Source: an uncultured Bacilli bacterium (GTDB taxonomy: Bacteria > Bacillota_I > Bacilli_A > RF39 > UBA660). Taken from it: a stretch of DNA of 64,000 nt. The DNA lies in NCBI GenBank assembly GCA_934167485.1, contig CAKPKL010000001.1:62001-126000 (forward strand). Direction: 5' to 3'. Below, one piece after another: positions 8,049 to 17,287 of the stretch. Every line of letters starts with the position of its first letter. Positions within the stretch are counted from its first letter, which is position 1. A model generated the notes under the pieces. The model was not told the DNA's origin. It saw nothing but the letters and a program-made list of their open reading frames with translations, and ran no database searches. The position numbers were made by a program, and so were the translations under genes.

Positions 8049-9608
8049 ATGAAAAACGAAACATTAGGACAAATAATTGAACAAATTAAAAAATATGAAT
8101 TAACTGAATCATTTGATGATGCTGAGGAATTTAAAAAGTGGGTTTCAAAATTAAATAATGTTCAAATTGATAATTTTCTTAGTTTGGGTATAGATTTAGA
8201 TGAAATAAGAAATTTAAGACATTTATTAATTAATAGTGATTTATTGAACTGTAAAGATTATAAACAAAAAGTTGATGCAATATCAACATTAAAAAATGGC
8301 AATGGGTGTTGGCATTTGTATGGTAATATATGTAATTTGAATTTCTTAAAAAGTAAAAAATTTTATAAAGACATAGAAATGTTAAGTAAAGCAGATACTG
8401 CTAGATATGGTTTATTGATATTAGGAGAAGATGCTTTTATAAATAGTCCATATCATGATGAAGATTTAAAATTACTTGTTGAAACACATGATACTAATAA
8501 AGAAAAAACTTTAGATTCTGTAGTATCAGATGCTATTGCAACGGTTGCTGGTAATATCGATTCTATTAAAAGTCCATATCATCAAATTGATATGAAATTG
8601 ATAGCGACATCTGGAAGTGACTGTTTGCAATCAGGTGGTTCTTATCCAAAAGAAAGCTTAAATAATTTAGCAGTTAATAAAGTATCATTAGCAGATAAAT
8701 ATCATTTAGAAAACATGAAAATATTAGCAACTAATCCTATTGCTAGCGAATTTTTATATACAATTATGACAGATCCTAATTTTGTTAAGGGTAAAAATTA
8801 TCGCGAAGAAGTAAAAGCATTAGTAAACGCAAAGAGTAAGGTAACAGCCAGAGCACTATATTATTATATAGTTAATCCAAATAGAAAATATTTAAGTGAT
8901 GTGGAGTTTTTAGATGATTATAGTTATGATATGGATGATGCACATATTTCAGATAGAGATAGTGTTGCTGGAAGTAATGACCCTGACTATCTAAAAAATT
9001 TAATTAAAATAAACAAAATTGATGATGAATTGGTTATGCACTTTGTTTCTCTTTTAATGAATTATAATTTTATTAAAAGTCCATATAAAGATTTCGATAT
9101 AAAGTTACTACAAAGTATTTCAAGTAAACCTATTTTTATGGACTTATATAGATTAATGATTGATGAAGTGTCCCTAAATAATGGGCATCATAAAAGAGAT
9201 TCAGTTATTATAAGTCAAACAGCTGATGAAAATGTGCGTAAATTATTATTGGAAAAAGCAACAGATGAATTAAGTCTTAATAGTACTAATCATGATTATG
9301 ATATGGAATATATTTTAAAATTGGATTTAAATTTTATTAATAAAACAATATATAATGAAATGAATTATTATTTATTCAAACAAAAAGGAATTAATGATCC
9401 ACAACATAAAGAAAAATTAGAAAAACTTTTACACGGTATATTAGTTGAAAGAAGTAGTAGTGTATCAAGATATTTAGATGCTTTACAAAGTCAAATAAAT
9501 GACAGTAATTTTCCAATTATAGAAACAGTACCTACTGCTAGTTTTAAAATTAAATCTAGAATATTAAGTTTATTTAAGAAAGATACAAGAAAAAAAGATG
9601 ATTTTTAG
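8049..9608 (+). CDS. Repeat protein with recurring SPYHxxDxKLL-type units, function unknown
   Basis: A 519-residue soluble protein built from about eight to nine degenerate units of roughly 45-60 residues. Each unit opens with a short signature: NSPYHDEDLKLL, KSPYHQIDMKLIA, KYHLENMKILA, KNYREEVKALV, KSPYKDFDIKLL, STNHDYDMEYIL, DPQHKEKLEKLL. The units look helical and would form a solenoid, suggesting protein-protein binding. No signal peptide, enzyme motif or membrane segment is seen. It has its own promoter and ends in a strong terminator, so it is a single-gene unit. I do not recognise a named family. Confidence 0.65.
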   Translation: MKNETLGQIIEQIKKYELTESFDDAEEFKKWVSKLNNVQIDNFLSLGIDLDEIRNLRHLLINSDLLNCKDYKQKVDAISTLKNGNGCWHLYGNICNLNFLKSKKFYKDIEMLSKADTARYGLLILGEDAFINSPYHDEDLKLLVETHDTNKEKTLDSVVSDAIATVAGNIDSIKSPYHQIDMKLIATSGSDCLQSGGSYPKESLNNLAVNKVSLADKYHLENMKILATNPIASEFLYTIMTDPNFVKGKNYREEVKALVNAKSKVTARALYYYIVNPNRKYLSDVEFLDDYSYDMDDAHISDRDSVAGSNDPDYLKNLIKINKIDDELVMHFVSLLMNYNFIKSPYKDFDIKLLQSISSKPIFMDLYRLMIDEVSLNNGHHKRDSVIISQTADENVRKLLLEKATDELSLNSTNHDYDMEYILKLDLNFINKTIYNEMNYYLFKQKGINDPQHKEKLEKLLHGILVERSSSVSRYLDALQSQINDSNFPIIETVPTASFKIKSRILSLFKKDTRKKDDF

Positions 9609-9637
9609 CATTACCACTAGTAATCATCTTTTTTTAT
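9595..9637 (+). terminator. Terminator after the repeat-protein gene
   Basis: Nine-bp stem AAGATGATT (9595-9603) with AATCATCTT (9622-9630), followed by a run of T; it overlaps the stop codon of the upstream gene. Confidence 0.75.
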
Positions 9638-9655
9638 ATTATAAATATTGAAGAA

Positions 9656-10060
9656 TTGATAAAAGATTTAGATCCTATCATTGAATTTAAAAACTATTTA
9701 ACTGAAAATTTATCAAAGTTATGCTCTATGAAAAATTCTAACTCTAAAATTATATCTAAGTTTAAAATCAAAGAAAATTTTTGTAAAAAATGTGGATGCT
9801 TATTACATAAAAATGGAAAAACTAAAATGGGTATTCAAAAATATATTTGTAGAGGATGTAAGACAACTTCATCTGAAACAACTGAAATTATAATTTGTCA
9901 TAGTAAATTATAATTTGAAATATGGAGTAATGTAATAGATAATTTATTAAATGGATTTAGTTTAAGAAGAATAGTTGAAGAAAATAACATTTCACTTTTA
10001 ACATCATTTAGATTAAGACACAAGGTTTTATATGCATTAAAGAATTTATTCATAAGAAAA
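9656..10060 (+). pseudogene. Remnant of an IS1595/ISXO2-like transposase
   Basis: One reading frame shows a zinc ribbon (CKKCG ... CRGCK) and, after an in-frame TAA at 9911, continues as a helical region (NLLNGFSLRRIVEENNISLLTSFRLRHKVLYAL) typical of the DNA-binding part of ISXO2-like transposases. The DDE catalytic domain is missing, there is no proper start codon, and the nonsense codon splits the frame. I infer a decayed insertion sequence. Just downstream (10061-10082 and 10102-10125) are two short inverted repeats that may mark its end. Confidence 0.65.
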
Positions 10061-10125
10061 CCTCTAGAAAAAAATCTAGGGGTTTGTCTACACTCTGAAA
10101 AAACTAGAAAATATTCTAGTTTTAT
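10061..10125. repeat. Two adjacent inverted repeats at the end of the IS remnant
   Basis: The first pairs CCTCTAGA with TCTAGGGG (one mismatch); the second pairs AAAACTAGAA with TTCTAGTTTT around AATA and is followed by T-rich sequence, so it could act as a terminator. The GGGGTTTGTCTAC stretch between them looks like an insertion-sequence end. Confidence 0.4.
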
Positions 10126-10430
10126 TTTGGTCTTGTTTTGGGTCTTGTTTTTGTCAAATATTAGTATATTTTTCAACAAATTAGGATTGACAAATCGACA
10201 AAAAAATCAATCATTTCTAATTGATTTAATCATTAACATCGCTTTGGTGCGACGATTTTTGCTTCTGGAGCCCTTTTGGTGGAAGTATAACAACCACTAG
10301 GCATAAATATTTAGGCAGTAATAACTACTAACTGATATAAATATATCACATTTTTCATAAAATTTACAGAATTTTGATTAAATATGTCAAAAATATGTTA
10401 AAATTAATAATAGAGAGGTAGTGTGATAAA
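10126..10430. other. Intergenic stretch without a recognisable gene
   Basis: About 300 bases. The region 10220-10300 is less AT-rich than its surroundings and contains small inverted repeats (GTGG/CCAC around 10280-10297), but it matches no tRNA, riboswitch or other RNA family that I recognise. The last 50 bases hold the promoter-like AT-rich leader of the next gene. Confidence 0.4.
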
Positions 10431-10832
10431 GTGAATCAAGAACAGAATAACTTGAACCAAAATAATTTTAATACACAAGGTAATAATGGTATACCTAATA
10501 ATCAACCATTAAATAATCGAAGTTTAAATCAAGGCATGAGTGTTAATCAACAAACAGGACAACCAATTTATGCAAACAATAATAATCAGTATAATTCTAA
10601 TGTTCAACAATTAAATGTAAATAAAAATAATAAAAAAAAGAAATATTGGTTAATCCCATTTTTAACATTTGTCACAATGATAGTATCTAAATTAATAGAA
10701 TTTGTATTATTAATAAGTGGAATAAAATCTCAATTTGCTAATACATTATTTAATATAATATTTGTAATATGTGGATTTGCTATAATTCCTACAATTATTG
10801 TAGCTATTGTGTTAGGAAGTAAAAACAAATAA
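10431..10832 (+). CDS. Small membrane protein with an Asn/Gln-rich N-terminus
   Basis: 133 residues. The first 65 are low complexity, dominated by N, Q and G, and probably disordered; they are followed by KKKK and two hydrophobic segments (about 70-95 and 105-128). The GTG start is preceded by GAGAGG. It heads a run of three co-directional genes for envelope proteins (10431-12332) with short gaps. No function can be assigned; similar N/Q-rich two-helix proteins are common in low-GC host-associated Bacillota. Confidence 0.6.
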   Translation: MNQEQNNLNQNNFNTQGNNGIPNNQPLNNRSLNQGMSVNQQTGQPIYANNNNQYNSNVQQLNVNKNNKKKKYWLIPFLTFVTMIVSKLIEFVLLISGIKSQFANTLFNIIFVICGFAIIPTIIVAIVLGSKNK

Positions 10833-10851
10833 TACTTGGTGGTACAATAAA

Positions 10852-11943
10852 ATGGATAATATAGGAAATATTAAAAATGTTTATTTATATAATAAAACTT
10901 TACATAACCAAGTGATAAAAAAAGAAAGAAAAAAAAGAATTATATGGGCTATAGCTAGTTTATTGATTATTTTGATTTTTACATTTAGTTTCATGTATAT
11001 TGTAACAAATGAAAATTTGGCTAAACAGTGGGCAGTTTTATGGATTCTTTTAATGGTATTGGCAATTTTCTCTTTCTTTTATCTTATATATAATCTTTTT
11101 ACATTAGGAGGTTTTCTTACTGAAAAAATAATATTTTCAGATAGAGCTTATGCAACTACTAATAATGATGAAATTCTTACATTTAAATTTGAAAGAAATT
11201 CATCTTACTTTAGATATGATTTGTTAAAAGGAAATTTATTAGATGAACTTGTTAAAGTTTTAGTATTACAAATGAGTGTTAGCAAAGAAAACAAACAAAT
11301 AAATCAAAAAATTCAAGACAAGAATGTGATATTAAATGATTTATACGAATGCTTAAATATTGTAAATGTTTATAAAATAGTAGAAAAAGAAGATCGTATA
11401 GAAATAATATGTGATTATATTAATTTGATAAATAGCACTTCTTGTAAAAAACAATCATTAACAATATATAAATATTACAATAATTGGCAAGAACTATTAA
11501 ATAAATTAAAAGTAAAAGAGCAGAAAAAGAAAAAACTTATTACTCAAGAAAACGGAGAACATAGTGGCTTTGTCACATTTGTATTAAATAGTAGTTTAAG
11601 AAAGTCAAATGCAATAGTTTTTCATGCAGTTACAATATTAATATTAATCCTCTCTTTAAAAGGTGAAACTGACTTTGGATTTTGGTTAGAATTTGGTGTA
11701 GCTGTCTTTATAAGCACATTATATTGTCAAAAAAGAGCCTTAAAGTATTTGTATAAAGATAGTACGAAAGAAAATGAATTTTTGCTGAAAAAGATAAAAA
11801 TTAATAAAATTGCACTAGTAGTATATTCGTTTTTGCTTATAGCTTATTCAATAATTTATATTGAGGCAATACCAACTATATTAATTAGTGCAATATGTAT
11901 ATTTATTATTTTATTTATACTTAAATTAAAAATAGAAAAATAG
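10852..11943 (+). CDS. Multi-pass membrane protein of unknown function
   Basis: 363 residues with two hydrophobic segments near the N-terminus (about 29-52 and 58-80), a soluble central domain of about 150 residues, and a C-terminal half with four further segments (about 255-272, 277-293, 316-332 and 335-358). Charged KKERKKRI and KKRALKYLYK stretches flank the helices. No catalytic motif is visible. It lies 19 bases after the Asn-rich membrane protein and 14 before a lipoprotein, so the three are likely one operon for an envelope function. Confidence 0.6.
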   Translation: MDNIGNIKNVYLYNKTLHNQVIKKERKKRIIWAIASLLIILIFTFSFMYIVTNENLAKQWAVLWILLMVLAIFSFFYLIYNLFTLGGFLTEKIIFSDRAYATTNNDEILTFKFERNSSYFRYDLLKGNLLDELVKVLVLQMSVSKENKQINQKIQDKNVILNDLYECLNIVNVYKIVEKEDRIEIICDYINLINSTSCKKQSLTIYKYYNNWQELLNKLKVKEQKKKKLITQENGEHSGFVTFVLNSSLRKSNAIVFHAVTILILILSLKGETDFGFWLEFGVAVFISTLYCQKRALKYLYKDSTKENEFLLKKIKINKIALVVYSFLLIAYSIIYIEAIPTILISAICIFIILFILKLKIEK

Positions 11944-11957
11944 GAGGATGGAGGATT

Positions 11958-12332
11958 ATGAAAAAAGTTATATTTTTATGTTTAGTAGTTATTTTGATAT
12001 CAGGATGCTCTAATAATGAGAATCAAGAATTATGCAATAAAATAGATGAGATAGATGTAAGCTCTTATACTCAAGTCGGTAATTATGATGAACTTTCTAG
12101 TATTTTAGAAAAACATTATGCAACATACTGTAAAGATTCTAATTCAAAGGTGTGTATATCATTAAATGATTATTTAGAAGCAACAAAAAGTGAAATAAAT
12201 TTTAAAGATTGTAGTAGTCTAGAGGGTAATTGGAAAAGCATATGTGAGTCTGATAATAAATTAATGGTTATTAATAAAAAAACTAATGTAACTTACAAAC
12301 ACGAAGAAATGTGGGCTGTTTGTAATAATTAA
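11958..12332 (+). CDS. Small lipoprotein
   Basis: 124 residues starting with a signal peptide and lipobox (LVVILISGC; Cys at 17), so it should be lipidated and held at the outer face of the membrane. The mature part is rich in cysteine (CNK, YCKDS, KVCIS, DCSS, ICES, VCNN), consistent with several disulfides. GGAGG precedes the ATG. Last gene of the envelope trio and the last chromosomal gene before the mobilizable element. Confidence 0.7.
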   Translation: MKKVIFLCLVVILISGCSNNENQELCNKIDEIDVSSYTQVGNYDELSSILEKHYATYCKDSNSKVCISLNDYLEATKSEINFKDCSSLEGNWKSICESDNKLMVINKKTNVTYKHEEMWAVCNN

Positions 12333-12496
12333 AAGTCGTGGCACGTTTTGCTCGCTCGCGAGTGAAAGTGGCGATAGGCTTTTTCTTTTATTTTCATTAC
12401 GAAGTTTTGAAAATAAAAACATAATTTTTGCTTGGCTTTATGCCTTGCTAAAATTATGCTTAAAAGGGGGTCAAAAGGGATTTCTTTCCCCTTTTT

Positions 12497-12534
12497 CACA
12501 CCGTTATTGGCTCTGCCAATAGCGTAGTGTGTTA
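12497..12534 (+). other. Putative MobV-type origin of transfer with nick site
   Basis: A 10-bp stem (12502-12511 with 12515-12524, one G-T wobble) plus an outer CACAC/GTGTG pairing leads into TAGTGTG followed by TTA (12525-12534). In the pMV158/MobM system the relaxase cuts in TAGTGTG|TTA, so the nick would be between 12531 and 12532. A MobV relaxase gene is 1.4 kb away, which supports the call. Confidence 0.7.
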
Positions 12535-12615
12535 CTCTATTGGAAATAGAGTCATTTTATGTTATAAGAATATAATTAAATAAATTGAGTATAATATATT
12601 ATGTCAAGTATATAT

Positions 12616-12716
12616 TTGACAAATATATAAATATATGATATATTTTAATTACTCATCTAACTAGTTTTAGAAGGAGCATCAGATTAAGGATTGATTTTGA
12701 TCAATCCTTTTTCCGT
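12616..12716 (+). ncRNA. Short rightward transcription unit beside the oriT
   Basis: A consensus promoter (TTGACA 12616-12621, 17-base spacer, TATATT 12639-12644) faces a perfect 10-bp terminator (12687-12696 with 12701-12710, then T run). The predicted transcript is only about 65 nt, opposite in direction to the element genes. It contains AGAAGGAG but no ORF of note. It may be a small RNA or the remains of a gene whose body was deleted. Confidence 0.4.
12687..12716. terminator. Bidirectional terminator at the end of the element gene set
   Basis: Perfect stem AAGGATTGAT/ATCAATCCTT with loop TTTG; T run on the plus strand, and on the minus strand it lies just past the stop of the last cargo gene. 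Confidence 0.75.
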
Positions 12717-12718
12717 TT

Positions 12719-13243
12719 TTATTTATATTTATTATACTCTTTTAATATGTCAATTTTTCGATCTTCTCTATCAACAACATAGGCAGATACTAATTGATAA
12801 TATTTAGGACGTTTTTCTAAAATTACTATATAATCATCCTCTTCAAAATAAAATTTTGTTCTATTTATTTTCCCATTGTATGGTGCTGTCCATACTTTTA
12901 TTTTTGTACAATCATTTAAACAAGTATTACATTTATTATATTCAGTTATCATTTTTGATATATAAGGAATATACTTAACTCTTTCGTTTTTATACATTCT
13001 AATACCTAGTTTTTTATCTAATTCAGATATTACATGAAAGAAGCCTTGAACTTTATTGTCTTCATAAGGTAAATCTCTTACTTTAACAGGCATATTATTA
13101 AATTTTATATCTGAATCGATTAAACTCTTTTTAAAAACAATATATGCTCTGTCATAATAACTATTAATGTTTTCATTTTGCTGTTTTTCTATTATTTGAA
13201 AATCAATTTTACCACAACAATTCATTACTTTTGACTTCTCCAA
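12719..13243 (-). CDS. Hypothetical cargo protein paired with the DUF3800 gene
   Basis: 174 residues, soluble, with two cysteine clusters (MNCCGK near the start and CNTCLNDC at about 108-115) that could bind a metal. The C-terminal half (YNGKINRTKFYFEEDDYIVILEKRPKYYQLVSAYVVDR) looks like a small beta-rich domain. It overlaps the upstream DUF3800 gene by 19 bases, so the two are translationally coupled and probably act together. No family recognised. Confidence 0.6.
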   Translation of the reverse strand: MEKSKVMNCCGKIDFQIIEKQQNENINSYYDRAYIVFKKSLIDSDIKFNNMPVKVRDLPYEDNKVQGFFHVISELDKKLGIRMYKNERVKYIPYISKMITEYNKCNTCLNDCTKIKVWTAPYNGKINRTKFYFEEDDYIVILEKRPKYYQLVSAYVVDREDRKIDILKEYNKYK

Positions 13244-13920
13244 TGAAAAATATTAAATTTTTTATTATTATTTGATGAGTTAGTAAAGAATGAAATACTA
13301 AATTTCTTTTCTATATAATTTACCAACTCTAATTTTGCACTACTTGTTGTTAAATTTCTTAACTTATAACTTATTGCACCAATCACTAAATCAGCTAATT
13401 GAATTAATTGGACTTCATCTGAACGAATTGCTTGAACTTTACTAACATTATAGATACTAAAATGAGTTAATATATCTTTTAATTTTTCGTTTTTCATACT
13501 TGAACGTGTATCCTTTATATCTAAGAAAATATTATAATTAACTAAACTTTCAGTAATTATATAATTAAAAAGATAATAATACATTTTGTAATACCAATCA
13601 TCATATGTTTGATGAAATAATTCATGATCTAATGACATTTTATCATGTGCTATCCAACCTCTAAATGATATGTTCTCATAAAAAAGTAAATCAATTAATT
13701 CTTTATACATATCTAATTTTTTATTTGATACTTTAGTCCATTTTATTTCAGTAGTAGATTTAACACCATATTTTTTCTTTATATCTTTGATTTTATTTGA
13801 AATGTAGTTTTTGTCTTTTTTTAAGCAATATACACAACCTAAAACCATAAATTCAACATTATCGTGTTCCAAATGACAGCTTTCGTCTGCATACGCATTT
13901 ATTTCTATTTTTTGATTCAT
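13225..13920 (-). CDS. DUF3800-family protein
   Basis: 231 residues. The N-terminal NAYADESCHLEHDN...FMVLGCVY and the later KDTRSS...QLADLVIGAISYKL are the hallmarks of DUF3800: an acidic strand (YADES) and a QxADxxxGA motif resembling the acidic active site of RNase H-like folds. DUF3800 proteins are common cargo of mobile elements and defence islands, but their biochemical role is not settled. AAAGGAGG precedes the ATG. Directly upstream is the relaxase gene. Confidence 0.75.
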   Translation of the reverse strand: MNQKIEINAYADESCHLEHDNVEFMVLGCVYCLKKDKNYISNKIKDIKKKYGVKSTTEIKWTKVSNKKLDMYKELIDLLFYENISFRGWIAHDKMSLDHELFHQTYDDWYYKMYYYLFNYIITESLVNYNIFLDIKDTRSSMKNEKLKDILTHFSIYNVSKVQAIRSDEVQLIQLADLVIGAISYKLRNLTTSSAKLELVNYIEKKFSISFFTNSSNNNKKFNIFHWRSQK

Positions 13921-13954
13921 AGTAATCCTCCTTTCTAAAATTATATCATGTTTT

Positions 13955-15211
13955 TTAAATATCTATATCTCGATTATCATAATTTTTATCATAATTATAT
14001 TCTTTTGTGTACAAATAATCATTTATTTCCTGTTCTTTACTTGTATTATTTGCTATTTCGTGTAAATCAAAATTATCATATAATTCTTGTTTATGATATT
14101 CTTTTATTTTTACTACAACATCATCTTTATCTTTTTCAGTTCCTATTTTAAGTAGTCTATGAAAGAATTTTTTTAATGTTTGTAAAATGTTACGTATAAG
14201 ATTATGTAATAAATTATTTTCTTCTTGTAATTTTTCATTTTGATATTCTAGTTTTCTTACTTCAACTTGAATGTTTCTTTTTTCTTTTTCTAAATCTTTA
14301 TAACTTTTAGTATAATCAGTAAGTTCCTTAAATAATGCTTGATTATTTGGCATTTCTTTTATAACTTGTTTTGATGTATTCATAAAGTGATTAAGAGTAT
14401 CATAAGTGTCTTTATCAATTTTAACTTCTTTACCACTTATTGTAGGTTTAGAAGTTTTTAGTTTTTCTTCTAGTTCTTCAAAATCTCTAGTCATAAGATA
14501 ATTTTGTTTTTCTAGTCTATTATCTAATTTTTTTGTAATCTTTTTAAATTCTTTTATTGAAATATGCTCATTATCGCTGCTTTTAATGCCTCTTTCTAGG
14601 TTAAAACCATTATCTATTAGTCTTTGGTAGTATTTGTCTTGAAGTGTGCTTAAATGGGTTTTATCTTTAATATATTGCTTTTTAGATATGGTATATTTTT
14701 CAGTATTAGTTCGTTTATCAAACTTTCTAATTAAAGGTACTACTACACAATGAATATGTGGCGTTTTTTCATCTAAATGTAGTGTTGAATGTAATACTTG
14801 TTCTTTTGTATAACCTAAATCTTTATAAACAAAGTCCATACAAGTATCTGCCCATTTTCTTATTTGTTTTTTACTCATACCTTTAAAGAAGTCATTATCA
14901 CTAGTAAATAGTAGTTCATCTGCAACTACATTATTAGAATCATCTACCATTTGTTTAAATGTTTTCTTTCTATCATCTCTCATAGTTTCCATTCGTTTAT
15001 CGTGTTCTTTTTTATATTCACTAGTTAAGTTATAAAATCCTTTAATGTATTTTTCAGAGAGTGGGACTAAATCAATATTATATTTAGTTTTTGTAATATC
15101 AATATCAGGATTAGATTTATATGCTTTTTTCTCTCGTTTGTTGTGTGATCCAATTTGTGCGAGGTCTGATAGTTTATTTATAGGTTCTACTCTAAATATT
15201 GCATAACTCAT
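13955..15211 (-). CDS. mobV: MobV-family relaxase (plasmid recombination enzyme, Mob/Pre)
   Basis: About 418 residues. The N-terminus (MSYAIFRVEPINKLSDLAQIGSHN) and the HxHxxxVPL metal motif (HIHCVVVPL near residue 156) identify the Mob_Pre relaxase family, which nicks one DNA strand at the oriT and attaches to its 5' end. Asn/Lys-rich coiled coil follows (about 290-345: YKDLEKEKRNIQVEVRKLEY). I chose the ATG at 15211; the frame opens with GTG at 15217. It overlaps the end of the recombinase gene by about 20 bases, giving translational coupling. Its likely target is the site at 12497-12534. Confidence 0.9.
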   Translation of the reverse strand: MSYAIFRVEPINKLSDLAQIGSHNKREKKAYKSNPDIDITKTKYNIDLVPLSEKYIKGFYNLTSEYKKEHDKRMETMRDDRKKTFKQMVDDSNNVVADELLFTSDNDFFKGMSKKQIRKWADTCMDFVYKDLGYTKEQVLHSTLHLDEKTPHIHCVVVPLIRKFDKRTNTEKYTISKKQYIKDKTHLSTLQDKYYQRLIDNGFNLERGIKSSDNEHISIKEFKKITKKLDNRLEKQNYLMTRDFEELEEKLKTSKPTISGKEVKIDKDTYDTLNHFMNTSKQVIKEMPNNQALFKELTDYTKSYKDLEKEKRNIQVEVRKLEYQNEKLQEENNLLHNLIRNILQTLKKFFHRLLKIGTEKDKDDVVVKIKEYHKQELYDNFDLHEIANNTSKEQEINDYLYTKEYNYDKNYDNRDIDI

Positions 15212-17057
15212 TATCACTCATCTCCTTAAATTTTTCAAAGAAACCTTTATAAAGTTGTTCTCCATTAGGGGCTTTTATATCACTTAAATCAATAGTTATA
15301 ATGCCTAGTTTTAATTTATCATCTTTATATTTTTTATTATCTTTAATTAAGATTATTCTAACTATTTTTTCTATATCAACATTAGATATAAAACTAATGT
15401 CACTAAAATCTTCATCTGGTATAACTTCATAGTAATTTAATTTATAATTACTTCCAAGCATTTCTATTAGTTTTTTAAAGTAATTTTGTGCTTGTTCAGT
15501 TGTTTTTATTTCTTTATTCATAGGTAATGGGTAACCATAATTATCTTCAAATAGAAACCAATTTAAAGGTAATCCATATTTTTGATTATAATTAATTAAA
15601 TCAAGTAAGAAACTAGTTCTAAAATGTGTTTCTTTAATTATAGTTTTATTGCTTTTTCTTTCTACTACTAAATTATCAATATAAGTAGATATTATTCTTT
15701 GTTTATTTTCTCTAGGTAAGTTTAACCAACCATAAATATTAGCAAAAAACTTTTCGGGTTTAACAAATATATCAATATTATGTTTATCTTGTAAGATAAG
15801 TAAATCATCAACTGTAAAACTTAAATTTTCATATTGTTTTTGTTCTTGCATTTTTTTAGTTATATCATTTCTTTGAAATTCAATATGTTTAATCTCTTTA
15901 TCAAAATCTTCTAATTTCATAATTCCTTTAATGTATGCAGTTTTTATTCTATCTAGTTGTTTATCTAAATCTTTAATTTGTTTATCATAATTAATTTCTT
16001 TATTATCAAATTTAGATTTAATAAATGGTGTGTAATAATCATTTATAAGTTCATCAGTTTTAGCAAGTTCTATGATAGTGCTTAATAATTTTTGTTCTAT
16101 ATCTACTTCTTTAAAAGTAGTTTTACAATGTTCACATTTATAGTAATAATATTTATTTCCATTCTTTTTAGTTGTAGCACTTCCACCAAGAAATCTACCA
16201 CATTTAGAACATTTAAGTTTATTAGTAAAAAGGTAAGTTCCAGTTCTTTCATAGTGTCTAGCATTTCTTAATTTTTGACTTTGGCAATTATTCCATTTTT
16301 CTTTTGATACTATTGGTTCAACTACATTTTCATAATATGTAGGGTGTTTAGTTCTTTTACCATTGATAAAGTCGCCTTTATATAATTCATTTGATAATAT
16401 CTTTTGAATAGTAGAGTCATACCAATTAGTTTTATTTAATACTTGTTCTTTATTAAATATATTAGCAATAGTTTGATGACTTTTTCCCTCTAAGTATAAA
16501 TCAAATACTCTAACAACAATATCTTTTGTAAGAGAATCTGGTACTAACTTTTTATTATCTCTTGTAAAACCTAATGGACTACGATTTGGAATATGACCTG
16601 ACTTAATTGCACCAACCATTCCAAACTTTGTTCTTTCCGAACATTTTTCAATTTCATTTTGGGATACACTAGTCATTATTCTCATAACCATTCTACCATT
16701 TGAAGTAGTAGTGTTAGATTCATCTGCCATACAATCAATATCACAATCATTATCATTTACAAACTTCATTAATTTTTCAATATCGTAAACACTTCTTGTT
16801 AATCTATCTAATTTAAAAGCAACTATAACATTTATTTTCTTATCTTTAACATCTTGTATCATTTCTTGATACGCTGGTCTTTTATCATTTTTCGCACTTA
16901 TACCTGCATCTTCATATACTTTGTAAATTTCATAACCTTTAAACTTGCAAAACTCTCTTAATTTTTCTTCTTGTTCTGGTAAACTAAAACCCTCTCGTTT
17001 TTGGTCTAGTGTAGATACTCTTTTATAAATACCTGCAATTTTTCTTTTTTTATCCAT
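15192..17057 (-). CDS. Large serine recombinase
   Basis: About 621 residues. Resolvase catalytic domain at the N-terminus (AGIYKRVSTLDQ with the nucleophilic Ser, then AFKLDRLTRSV and GRMVMRIMTSVSQNE), a recombinase domain (about 150-260) and a zinc ribbon (CSKCGRFLGG ... CEHC at about 285-320), then a coiled-coil region (about 365-410). This architecture belongs to TndX/phiC31-type integrases that insert and excise elements at specific sites. The unusually long C-terminus (460-621) has no motif I recognise. ATG at 17057 is favoured by the GAAAGGAAG site over the GTG at 17069. Confidence 0.93.
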   Translation of the reverse strand: MDKKRKIAGIYKRVSTLDQKREGFSLPEQEEKLREFCKFKGYEIYKVYEDAGISAKNDKRPAYQEMIQDVKDKKINVIVAFKLDRLTRSVYDIEKLMKFVNDNDCDIDCMADESNTTTSNGRMVMRIMTSVSQNEIEKCSERTKFGMVGAIKSGHIPNRSPLGFTRDNKKLVPDSLTKDIVVRVFDLYLEGKSHQTIANIFNKEQVLNKTNWYDSTIQKILSNELYKGDFINGKRTKHPTYYENVVEPIVSKEKWNNCQSQKLRNARHYERTGTYLFTNKLKCSKCGRFLGGSATTKKNGNKYYYYKCEHCKTTFKEVDIEQKLLSTIIELAKTDELINDYYTPFIKSKFDNKEINYDKQIKDLDKQLDRIKTAYIKGIMKLEDFDKEIKHIEFQRNDITKKMQEQKQYENLSFTVDDLLILQDKHNIDIFVKPEKFFANIYGWLNLPRENKQRIISTYIDNLVVERKSNKTIIKETHFRTSFLLDLINYNQKYGLPLNWFLFEDNYGYPLPMNKEIKTTEQAQNYFKKLIEMLGSNYKLNYYEVIPDEDFSDISFISNVDIEKIVRIILIKDNKKYKDDKLKLGIITIDLSDIKAPNGEQLYKGFFEKFKEMSDNELCNI

Positions 17058-17100
17058 ATTTTTTAACACTTCCTTTCATATGTTTGGCACTTTAAATTCA

Positions 17101-17150
17101 AAAAAAGAGGGTCAAAAATACTAGATAATACTAATACCTTTGACTCCCTT
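17101..17150 (-). terminator. Hairpin between the small gene and the recombinase
   Basis: On the minus strand GGGAGTCAAA (17148-17139) pairs with TTTGACCCTC (17116-17107) and is followed by T residues. It would end transcripts of the 89-residue gene before the recombinase, or attenuate read-through into it. Confidence 0.55.
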
Positions 17151-17287
17151 TAAAATAAAGTATAAATTTTTAAATATGTTATATGTGCTTTTAATTATAG
17201 AAGTACCTCTCTTTCCCCTTAAAAAGCGATACTACTTGCTTTTATTAGTTCTATACTATATACATTTATTGTTGATTTGTCAAGGTT

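Noticed and set aside
10183..10330. Structured RNA or tRNA in the less AT-rich stretch after the IS remnant
   Set aside because: Only short imperfect stems could be drawn, no cloverleaf or known riboswitch core appears, and no promoter-terminator pair brackets it.
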